DNA of 7,911 bases from CAIVAT01 sp964628215. Its GTDB lineage: Bacteria; Bacteroidota; Bacteroidia; Bacteroidales; FEN-979. The position numbers and the translations under genes are program-made. Position 1 is the stretch's first letter. Each line of letters begins with the position of its first letter. Positions 1 to 5,654 of the stretch are shown here, one piece after another. The notes beneath the pieces were generated by a model that did no database searches, was not told the origin of the DNA, and saw nothing but the letters and a program-made list of their open reading frames with translations. The DNA is taken from assembly GCA_964628215.1 (NCBI GenBank), contig CAZVNF010000164.1, forward strand, positions 1 through 7,911, in the 5' to 3' direction.

Positions 1-11
1 TTGCCGGGCCT

Positions 12-27
12 CCGGACTAAAGTCCGG
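12..27. repeat. Perfect inverted repeat (REP-like palindrome) at the left edge
   Basis: CCGGACT (12-18), a two-base AA loop and AGTCCGG (21-27) form a perfect 7-bp inverted repeat. Short GGACT-A/N-AGTCC palindromes of this kind are common dispersed intergenic elements in several phyla, sometimes linked to REP-associated transposases. Family membership here is inferred from the shape only, because there is no second copy in the window. It lies just before the first ATG of the truncated ATPase gene. Confidence 0.55.
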
Positions 28-37
28 GGTAATTCAT

Positions 38-682
38 ATGGGAGACATACAAGCCGTGGTGGACCTGGCAAGAAGACTGATGGAAAATGTCAGTTCTCTC
101 TATACGCTGAACGGATTGACAAATTATTTAAAATCACTTGGTCACAAAGCTCCAAAAAATGCAGTAGCAGATTATCTTTCCTGGTTTGAAGATGCGTACT
201 TCTTGTTTGCCGTCATGCTTTTCAGCGCATCTTACGGTAAATCAAATGCCAATCCTAAAAAAATCTATGCTATTGACCATGCCCTGATCCGGTCGGTAAC
301 TTCAGGAATACTTGTAAACATCGGGCATTTGCTTGAAAACATCGTTTATATTGCGTTGCGTAGAAAAAACGAAGATATCTGTTACTATAAAACATCTAAC
401 AATCAGGAAGTTGACTTCCTGGTTCAGGACCAGCAACAAAACTTCAGACTGATACAGGTTTGCGAAACACTGGCCAATCCACTTACACGACAACGAGAGA
501 CCCTTTCATTGGAGAATGCAATGAATGAATTGGGACTTTCAGACGCATTGATCGTTACCAGGGAAGACAGTGAACAGTTAACGGTTAAAAACGGCATTAT
601 TACCGTCATTCCGGTATGGAAATTTCTTCTTGAAACCAATGCTCCCCGTATGCCCTCTTTTTTTGTCCATGTTCACCTGTAA
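38..682 (+). CDS. C-terminal part of an AAA-type ATPase with a DUF4143 domain (5'-truncated)
   Basis: The 214 residues match the C-terminal half of the large prokaryotic family of ATPases that carry an AAA_14 domain followed by DUF4143. Residues 1-50 resemble the helical linker. NPKKIYAID (72-80), the LLEN motif (98-101, E100), EVDF (124-127), LIQV (138-141), the TRQRE segment (150-154) and the IPVWKFLLE end (191-199) are all family hallmarks. E100, D126 and the QV strand recall the nuclease-like fold proposed for DUF4143. The Walker A/B ATPase half, normally about 150-200 residues, is missing. The frame stays open upstream to base 2, but that stretch reads through the palindrome at 12-27 and does not look like AAA sequence. 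Either the gene continues beyond the window or it was cut by the repeat. The cellular role of this family is poorly known. The tail after residue 200 looks family-atypical. I am confident of the family but not that the gene is functional. Confidence 0.75.
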   Translation: MGDIQAVVDLARRLMENVSSLYTLNGLTNYLKSLGHKAPKNAVADYLSWFEDAYFLFAVMLFSASYGKSNANPKKIYAIDHALIRSVTSGILVNIGHLLENIVYIALRRKNEDICYYKTSNNQEVDFLVQDQQQNFRLIQVCETLANPLTRQRETLSLENAMNELGLSDALIVTREDSEQLTVKNGIITVIPVWKFLLETNAPRMPSFFVHVHL

Positions 683-821
683 TAACATGATAACAATTAT
701 GTCATTTTCAAACGTATGTAACAACAATGAATTCATTTGAAACAGTGAATATTGCTGTTTTGTGATAGAAGATTTAATACAAAAGAAGGAGTTCCTGGTT
801 AAATCTGTGTTATTTTTGTTT

Positions 822-864
822 CACAGAGGACCACAGAGGAAATGCACAGAGGACTACAGAGATG
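822..864. repeat. Short CACAGAGGAC-type tandem repeat, intergenic
   Basis: Four 10-base units read CACAGAGGAC (822-831), CACAGAGGAA (832-841), CACAGAGGAC (845-854) and TACAGAGATG (855-864), with a 3-base break after the second. They sit between two convergent genes, the ATPase fragment and the toxin. Similar CACAGAGGACC-like strings occur as dispersed intergenic repeats in environmental bacterial genomes, including Bacteroidota. That statement is from general knowledge and was not tested here. No function is evident. Confidence 0.6.
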
Positions 865-903
865 ATTTTCGTGGAGGAATCAGATTAAAAAAGCAATACA
901 AGG

Positions 904-1173
904 TTAAGGAAATAGTTTGTAAATATCCTTTCGATGGGCTATGATGATGAATCTTATCGTATTTTTGTTAATCAGTTCGATTCCAACGCGATAATCACCG
1001 ATCCTGAGACGATAGTATGATGAATATCCAACAAGTTTTATCAGATTAGGAATCAGCAACAAAGAAGGGGAGTTGTCAATTTGAACTATAATTCGTTTTA
1101 GTCTCCTTAAAATGGCATGATCATGTATTTTATCCAGGGATTTTTCAAACGATTTATCAAACTCAACAATCAT
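904..1173 (-). CDS. RelE/ParE-superfamily toxin of a toxin-antitoxin module
   Basis: The 89-residue product has the usual length and layout of RelE/StbE-type toxins. These are small cytoplasmic proteins that, in the RelE branch, cleave mRNA on the ribosome. An N-terminal helical hairpin (about 5-34; FDKSFEKSLDKI is typical) leads to the strands with IPNLIKL (41-47), then YRLRIGDYR (54-62), and ends with HRKDIYKLFP (80-89). The basic residues R55, R57, R62, H80, R81 and K82 and tyrosine Y85 correspond to the conserved positions of the family. The start codon overlaps the stop of the upstream antitoxin gene as ATGA, so the two are translationally coupled. Because RelE and ParE share one fold, the target (mRNA or gyrase) cannot be settled from this sequence. 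The HRKDIY ending favours the RelE/StbE side. Confidence 0.88.
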   Translation of the reverse strand: MIVEFDKSFEKSLDKIHDHAILRRLKRIIVQIDNSPSLLLIPNLIKLVGYSSYYRLRIGDYRVGIELINKNTIRFIIIAHRKDIYKLFP

Positions 1174-1367
1174 TTCTTTTCTAATTTTTTCAGAATGGAA
1201 TCATGACTGACAGTTTCTCCGGTCTTAACCTTATCCATAATCATCCCCAATGCAAGATCCTCGAATTGATCTTCATTAATACTTAAAACATCAGCTCCAA
1301 GCTTTTTTGCCAGTTCTTTGAGGATTTTAGTATTCTGATTATCAGTTTTAATAACAATTGCACTCAT
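1170..1367 (-). CDS. Antitoxin of the RelE/ParE-like module
   Basis: This 65-residue protein is encoded immediately before the toxin with a 4-bp ATGA overlap, the classic antitoxin-first arrangement. The N-terminus (IVIKTDNQN, 4-12) resembles a short beta strand followed by a helix (KILKELAKKLG, 14-24). The C-terminal half, with FEDLALGMIMDKV (35-47) and a lysine-rich helix to the end, resembles small antitoxins common in Bacteroidota. I do not see a clear ribbon-helix-helix or Phd/YefM signature, so the DNA-binding family is unassigned. A Bacteroidetes promoter lies 16 bp upstream. There is no Shine-Dalgarno sequence before the ATG, as is common in this phylum. Such antitoxins normally neutralise the toxin by direct binding and repress their own operon. 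That part is family knowledge. Confidence 0.82.
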   Translation of the reverse strand: MSAIVIKTDNQNTKILKELAKKLGADVLSINEDQFEDLALGMIMDKVKTGETVSHDSILKKLEKK

Positions 1368-1382
1368 GAGGGTAATTTTTTA

Positions 1383-1415
1383 CAAATATACAGAATATTT
1401 GAGGTTCTTCAAAAA
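1383..1415 (-). promoter_or_regulatory. Promoter of the toxin-antitoxin operon
   Basis: Read on the minus strand, TTTTTG (1415-1410), a 19-base spacer and TATATTTG (1390-1383) match the Bacteroidetes -33 (TTTG/TTG) and -7 (TAnnTTTG) consensus with the expected spacing. Transcription would start near 1377, about 10 bases before the antitoxin ATG, which implies a very short leader. Confidence 0.65.
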
Positions 1416-1422
1416 CTTTGTG

Positions 1423-1439
1423 CCGTTGGCCAGCAACGG
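1423..1439. repeat. Small inverted repeat between divergent transcription units
   Basis: CCGTTG (1423-1428), a 5-base loop and CAACGG (1434-1439) form a perfect 6-bp stem. It lies just upstream of the toxin-antitoxin -33 element and has no T-tract, so it does not look like a terminator. It could be part of an operator or a chance hairpin. Confidence 0.3.
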
Positions 1440-1472
1440 TGGTATTGATAAATATGCTGTTGGTTGAAAATA

Positions 1473-1505
1473 TTGCAGGCAGATGTTATGGGTGTGCTAG
1501 TTTTG
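1473..1505 (+). promoter_or_regulatory. Candidate promoter for the lipoprotein remnant
   Basis: TTG (1473-1475) with TAGTTTTG (1498-1505) fits the -33/-7 Bacteroidetes pattern (TAnnTTTG, 19 bases between hexamer and octamer). It would place a start near 1511, about 75 bases before the lipoprotein ATG at 1588. The -33 side is only a trinucleotide match. Confidence 0.4.
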
Positions 1506-1587
1506 CTTTCTGATTCCGGACGGTACCAAAATCAGGAGGAAAATGACAACTAAAAACTCAATTAACCAATAGCTAAACTAAACCATC

Positions 1588-1728
1588 ATGAAAAAATTAA
1601 ACATTGTATTATTTCTGTTCATGGCCATCCTGATGGCAACGGGTTGTAAAAAGAAAGAAGAGACACCCATCCGCCACCACTGAAGATGCTGCAGCGATGT
1701 AAATGTAACAAGCGGGGTGGTTTCGTAG
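1588..1728 (+). pseudogene. Decayed start of a small lipoprotein gene
   Basis: From ATG 1588 the frame gives a 31-residue peptide with a typical lipoprotein signal: MKK, then a hydrophobic stretch, then the lipobox ATGC (Cys at residue 20) followed by KKKEE. It ends at TGA 1681. Removing one C from the CCC at 1666-1668 restores a natural-looking continuation, TPSATTEDAAAM, which stops at TAA 1700. A third frame from 1696 then reads DVNVTSGVVS before TAG 1726. Lipoprotein-like sequence split over three frames suggests a gene broken by small indels. Alternatively it is a genuine short lipoprotein, or the frameshifts are assembly errors. No domain remains to suggest a function. It is followed directly by the control region of the response regulator. 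Confidence 0.55.
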
Positions 1729-1759
1729 CGGGTTGAGCGGTGGATTCAATCCCAATTGG

Positions 1760-1826
1760 TTAACACTTATTTAACCATAATTTATTAATTCGTTAATATA
1801 CAAATATGTTGAAAGTGTGACCTTTG
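1760..1826 (+). promoter_or_regulatory. Four-box PhoB/PhoP-like operator plus -7 element before the response regulator
   Basis: Four direct hexamers, TTAACA (1760-1765), TTAACC (1771-1776), TTATTA (1782-1787) and TTAATA (1793-1798), are each separated by exactly 5 bases, so they repeat every 11 bp. After 20 bases comes GACCTTTG (1819-1826), one base off the Bacteroidetes -7 consensus TAnnTTTG. No -33 element is present at the usual place, which suits an activator-dependent promoter. The B. subtilis PhoP box, TT(A/T/C)A(C/T)A repeats about 5 bases apart, and the 11-bp-repeat E. coli PHO box share this design. Autoregulation by the downstream regulator is inferred. Confidence 0.7.
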
Positions 1827-1877
1827 CGCACCGGCTGTTTCATGATATTTCTCTGGTTGCCGGCGGATTTCAACAAA

Positions 1878-2564
1878 ATGGAAAATAGCGAAATAACGAT
1901 CCTTTTAGTAGATGATGAACCCGATATTCTTGAATTCCTTAGTTATAACCTGGGCAAGGAAGGGTACAAAGTACTCACGGCTAAAAATGGGCAGAAAGGC
2001 CTGAAACTTGCCAGGGAACACCGGCCGCAACTGATAATTCTTGATGTAATGATGCCGGTGATGGACGGGATGATGGCATGCGCTGAAATCAGGAAAATTC
2101 CCGAACTGGAAGGCACCCTTATCGCTTTTTTGACTGCAAGGGGAGAGGACTATTCCCAAATTGCCGGGTTTGAAGCCGGGGCTGACGATTATATTACCAA
2201 ACCCATAAAGCCTAAATTGTTTGTCAGCCGGATCCAGGCATTATTGAGACGATACAAAGAAGATCCTGAAAAATCAAGCATCCTTGCCTTTAAGGATTTT
2301 GTAATTGACAAAGAACGGTATGTTGTTCTGAGGAATGATACCGAAATCATCCTGGCGCGGAAGGAGTTTGAACTGCTTCAATATCTCGTATCCCGCAATA
2401 ATTGTGTGGTTACCCGTGAAGATATTTTCATCAATGTATGGGGAGAGGATGTAATTGTAGGTGACCGCACCATTGATGTTCACATCAGCAGGATCCGCGA
2501 AAAGCTGAGCATCGACAGCATCAAAACCATCAAAGGCGTCGGGTATAAATTTGATGAGGCGTAG
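1878..2564 (+). CDS. OmpR/PhoB-family response regulator transcription factor
   Basis: This cytoplasmic two-component regulator has 228 residues, the usual length for the family. The receiver domain (about 5-125) has the acidic pair D12/D13, phospho-acceptor D56 in LDVMMP, T86, Y105 and K108 in the KP motif. The winged-helix DNA-binding domain (about 132-228) has the recognition helix RTIDVHISRIREKL (197-210) and the GVGYKF wing (220-225). All catalytic residues are present. I chose ATG 1878 because it places D12/D13 at the normal distance from the start. The upstream in-frame TTG 1824 lies inside the -7 element, and ATG 1842 would add an atypical extension. No histidine kinase adjoins it in the window, which is unusual for PhoB/PhoR-like pairs. 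The same operator type lies upstream of this gene and of the TonB receptor gene, making both its likely targets. PhoB-like identity is suggested by domain type and operator, not proven. Confidence 0.93.
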   Translation: MENSEITILLVDDEPDILEFLSYNLGKEGYKVLTAKNGQKGLKLAREHRPQLIILDVMMPVMDGMMACAEIRKIPELEGTLIAFLTARGEDYSQIAGFEAGADDYITKPIKPKLFVSRIQALLRRYKEDPEKSSILAFKDFVIDKERYVVLRNDTEIILARKEFELLQYLVSRNNCVVTREDIFINVWGEDVIVGDRTIDVHISRIREKLSIDSIKTIKGVGYKFDEA

Positions 2565-2618
2565 CCCTCACCTGTGAAATATATTCCTTTATCTCACAAC
2601 CATTTTCTCCTGTTTTCT

Positions 2619-2645
2619 TCACACAATCAGTGTGATACATATGTA
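2619..2645. other. Inverted repeat and adjoining palindrome downstream of the regulator
   Basis: TCACAC (2619-2624), five bases and GTGTGA (2630-2635) form a perfect stem, directly followed by the 10-bp palindrome TACATATGTA (2636-2645). There is no downstream T-run, so a classic intrinsic terminator is unlikely. The site lies 26 bp before the operator of the TonB receptor gene and might bind a second, dimeric regulator. This is weak evidence only. Confidence 0.35.
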
Positions 2646-2670
2646 CAACCCAAGGAATTTCAGTTGAAAT

Positions 2671-2737
2671 TTTACAATTTGTTAACAATGTGTTATTGTT
2701 CAGTTAACATGGCGCTGGAACCCTTGCGGTAATTTTG
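2671..2737 (+). promoter_or_regulatory. Four-box PhoB/PhoP-like operator plus -7 element before the TonB receptor
   Basis: TTTACA (2671-2676), TTAACA (2682-2687), TTATTG (2693-2698) and TTAACA (2704-2709) are direct repeats separated by exactly 5 bases (11-bp period). After 20 bases comes TAATTTTG (2730-2737), a full match to the Bacteroidetes -7 consensus TAnnTTTG. Box number, phase, 20-bp offset and even the deviating third box (TTATT-) equal those at 1760-1826. The last box occupies the place of the missing -33 element, as at activator-dependent PhoB/PhoP promoters. Predicted transcription would begin near 2742, leaving a leader of only about 10 bases. Confidence 0.75.
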
Positions 2738-2752
2738 CCGCAAACAATTCCA

Positions 2753-5620
2753 ATGAAGCATTACATACTACTCTTATCTGTCTTATTTATTGAATTACTG
2801 TCGTTTACATCATTCGGGCAGAGCTCCGTCCAGGGTAAGATCACGGATAAAAAAACAAAGGAAAGCATTGTCGGCGCAAGTGTGTTTATCAAAGGAACCA
2901 CCATTGGCGCATCGACAGATATTGAGGGAAATTACCTGATCAAAAATGTCAACCCGGGCACCTATACTATAATAGTGTCGTTCATCTCTTATAAAGTTGA
3001 CACCCTTGCCGGGGTAAAAGTCAGTAAAGACAAGGTAACGATCCTTGACCATGGCATCACCGAAACCACCACCCTGCTTTCTGAAGTTTCGGTAACCGCC
3101 AGAAAGAAAACTGACACTGAAATATCGGTCATCAATTCCAGCAAACAAAGCAACCTGATCATTGTGGGTGTTTCGTCGCAAATGATCGCACGGTCGCAGG
3201 ATAAGGATGCCTCCGAGGTGATCAGAAGACTTCCCGGCGTTACCATCATGGGTGGAAGATTTATTGTGGTGCGCGGGCTCATTGAGCGGTATAACACGGT
3301 TTGGCTCAACAATGCCTCCACCCCGAGCAGCGAGACCGATCAGCGCGCATTTTCATTTGATGTGCTCCCAAGCAACATGATTAACAACATGGTCATATAT
3401 AAAACCCCTGCACCGGAAATTCCTGCCGATTTTGCCGGGGCGTTTATACAGATCTCGACCAAGAACATTCCTGAAAAAAACAGCCTGGGTTTTGGATATA
3501 CTCTTGGCTACAGTGATGGCGCCTCTTTCAGGGAGTTTCAAAAATACCAGGGCAGCAAGACCGATTGGCTCGGGTTTGACGACGGCACACGTAAGCTGCC
3601 CGACGGCGTTCCCTCAACCAACGATGTACTGCAATTGCAGGATTACAACAACGGAACTCCTGAAGAGAATGCCTACCGTAAACAGCGCATGCTGGATATT
3701 GCACATTCTTTCAGCACGATCTCTTCAAGCACAGGACGGACCGCGCCCCTCGACAATAAATTCAACATTGATTTCAGCCGCATCTTCAATGCCGGGAAGA
3801 TGAAGATAGGAAATATCACAGCATTGAGCTATAAACTTACCCATAGTATTGATGAAATCCAGCGCTCGAAGGTTGAATCATATGGTACCACCAGTTCCGG
3901 GGTGACCTATTCAAAATTATACCAGGACTCGGAATATGATGAAGCGATCGGGATCGGGGCGATATCAAACTGGTCGCTCTCGACCGGGAAAAATGTTTTT
4001 GAATTCAATAACCTTTTTAACCAGACGGGAATTACATCTACCATCGTCCGTAATGGCATCGATCATTACCGCGATGATAATAAAGTATATAAAACGATGC
4101 TCGGATATGCCAGCCGAACCATCTATTCAGGATCAATATCAGGAAGCCACAATTTTGATGATGCAAATTCGCTTAAGTGGACCCTGGGCTACTCCTACGC
4201 CAATCAAAGCGAGCCCGACAGCAGGCTGATCAATTATTATGCACCGAAAAAGAACGATTCTGTATATTACCCGTATCAGCTTGAATATTCTTCGCAAGCC
4301 AATGCGGATGCCAATGCAAGACTTTTTTCGAATGTGAAGGAGAACATTTACAATGGCAACGTCAATTACAACCATATTTTCAACTTTGGCAAATTCAAAC
4401 CCGAACTCAAAGCGGGTGCGTTTGCTGAAAGGAAAAACAGGGATTTTTACATCCGTCCCTTCGGCGTGATCTGGGCTGCAACTGGTGTGATAAACCAGGA
4501 GATTCTTCGCCAGCCTATTGACAGCGTATATTCTCCCGGTAATTTCAATTACCAGGATGGGGTGATATTCAGTGAAGTGTATGATCCGGGTTACCAGTAC
4601 AAGATTGAGAATACCCAAATTGCGGGGTACCTCGCCCTGAGAATCCCTATTGGAAAGTTTTTGAATATTTATGGCGGTTTGCGTGTTGAAAACAACGACA
4701 TGATCCTTTCTGGTCCGGGGCCGGGTCCCGACCATGCTTTTGTTACCCAAACTGAGAGAGACACGTTAAACCTTTTTCCGTCGGTAAATTTAACCGTCAA
4801 CATCAACGAAAAAAACCTGGTAAGGCTGGCCTATGGACGTACCATAAACCGTCCGGAGTTCCGGGAAGTGGCTCCGTTCGCATTTTACAACTTTAAGGAG
4901 AATGTCACGGTTTACGGAAATCCCTCTATAAAATCCTGCTACATAAACAACTACGACCTCCGTTACGAGTGGTACCCCAGCCCGGGCGAGATGATTACCA
5001 TCGGCGCTTTTTACAAGGAGTTCGACAGCCCCATCGAAGCCACCTGGGTACCTGCTTCAGGCGGGGAGTGGGATCTCCACTACCTGAATGCGATCAAAGG
5101 ATACAGTATCGGGGCTGAAGTTGATATCAGGATCGGTTTTCAAAGCTGGTCAACCAAAGAAAATTTCCTGCGGACATTCAGAAATTTCTCGCTGGTTCTC
5201 AATGCCGCTTATATCCGGTCGCGTGTTGAAACCAATCCTGAATTCCTGTTTGTTCTCGACAGCAACCGGCCCATGTATGGACAGTCGCCCTATATAGTAA
5301 ATGCAGGGATCTACTACCAGACCGCGAAAAGCGACCTGTCGGTGAGTTTGCTGTATAATGTGTTCGGTAAGCGAATTGTCGGTATCGGCACCCCGGATAT
5401 TCCCAACTCCTATGAAATGCCACGGAACATCCTGGACTTTACGATACAAAAGCGCATCGGCAAGAACCTGGCAATAAAATTTGGGGTGAAGGACATCATC
5501 AATCAGGAAGTCCTGATCCAGCAAACCATGAAATCAGCAGACCTGCCAGATGCCATCATCAAGGTGAAGGCCTACACGCCGGGACGGACAATTTCCTTAG
5601 GAATCAGCTATACCATATAA
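2753..5620 (+). CDS. TonB-dependent outer-membrane receptor with CarboxypepD_reg-like domain
   Basis: This 955-residue protein should form a TonB-energised gated channel in the outer membrane. A signal peptide (1-23, ending SFGQ) is followed by a carboxypeptidase-regulatory-like beta-sandwich (about 25-105: VQGKITDKKT, IVGASVFIKG, GNYLIKNVNPGTY). A plug domain follows (about 140-255), with IRRLPGV (157-163), VVRGL and the VIYKTPAPE/ADFAGA region. The rest is a long beta-barrel ending in TPGRTISLGISYTI, a typical last strand. Start ATG 2753 gives a canonical signal peptide; an in-frame TTG at 2735 lies within the -7 element. The protein lacks the usual SusC context, as no SusD-like gene follows. 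The next gene begins 34 bp downstream, indicating co-transcription. The substrate is unknown. Control by the preceding response regulator is likely from the shared operator. Uptake of a phosphorus-containing compound is a possibility from regulation only. Confidence 0.92.
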   Translation: MKHYILLLSVLFIELLSFTSFGQSSVQGKITDKKTKESIVGASVFIKGTTIGASTDIEGNYLIKNVNPGTYTIIVSFISYKVDTLAGVKVSKDKVTILDHGITETTTLLSEVSVTARKKTDTEISVINSSKQSNLIIVGVSSQMIARSQDKDASEVIRRLPGVTIMGGRFIVVRGLIERYNTVWLNNASTPSSETDQRAFSFDVLPSNMINNMVIYKTPAPEIPADFAGAFIQISTKNIPEKNSLGFGYTLGYSDGASFREFQKYQGSKTDWLGFDDGTRKLPDGVPSTNDVLQLQDYNNGTPEENAYRKQRMLDIAHSFSTISSSTGRTAPLDNKFNIDFSRIFNAGKMKIGNITALSYKLTHSIDEIQRSKVESYGTTSSGVTYSKLYQDSEYDEAIGIGAISNWSLSTGKNVFEFNNLFNQTGITSTIVRNGIDHYRDDNKVYKTMLGYASRTIYSGSISGSHNFDDANSLKWTLGYSYANQSEPDSRLINYYAPKKNDSVYYPYQLEYSSQANADANARLFSNVKENIYNGNVNYNHIFNFGKFKPELKAGAFAERKNRDFYIRPFGVIWAATGVINQEILRQPIDSVYSPGNFNYQDGVIFSEVYDPGYQYKIENTQIAGYLALRIPIGKFLNIYGGLRVENNDMILSGPGPGPDHAFVTQTERDTLNLFPSVNLTVNINEKNLVRLAYGRTINRPEFREVAPFAFYNFKENVTVYGNPSIKSCYINNYDLRYEWYPSPGEMITIGAFYKEFDSPIEATWVPASGGEWDLHYLNAIKGYSIGAEVDIRIGFQSWSTKENFLRTFRNFSLVLNAAYIRSRVETNPEFLFVLDSNRPMYGQSPYIVNAGIYYQTAKSDLSVSLLYNVFGKRIVGIGTPDIPNSYEMPRNILDFTIQKRIGKNLAIKFGVKDIINQEVLIQQTMKSADLPDAIIKVKAYTPGRTISLGISYTI

Positions 5621-5654
5621 CAACCATTCACATAACCAAAGAAGACCACAAAAA

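Noticed and set aside
726..737. 12-bp palindrome AATGAATTCATT after the ATPase fragment
   Set aside because: It is AT-rich, isolated, lies between convergent genes and has no partner copy or terminator features; it may be chance.
762..944. 60-codon plus-strand frame beginning with GTG
   Set aside because: It reads through the CACAGAGGAC repeat tract, overlaps the toxin gene end on the other strand and shows no protein-like features.
1560..1583. TTAACC at 1562 as a further Pho-like box
   Set aside because: The hexamers at 11-bp steps on either side do not match, so it lacks the phased array seen at the two other sites.
1831..1863. CCGGC/GCCGG pairing in the regulator leader as a riboswitch or attenuator
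   Set aside because: Only a 5-bp stem with a 23-base loop; no known RNA motif or terminator accompanies it.
1824..1877. TTG (1824) or ATG (1842) as an earlier start of the response regulator
   Set aside because: TTG 1824 is inside the predicted -7 element, and either start would add an extension that the receiver-domain family lacks.
2735..2752. TTG 2735 as start of the TonB receptor
   Set aside because: It overlaps the -7 octamer and puts six extra residues before a perfect signal peptide that begins at ATG 2753.
4139..4750. 203-codon minus-strand frame inside the receptor gene
   Set aside because: It is a shadow of the receptor coding strand with no recognisable domain; the plus-strand gene explains the region fully.
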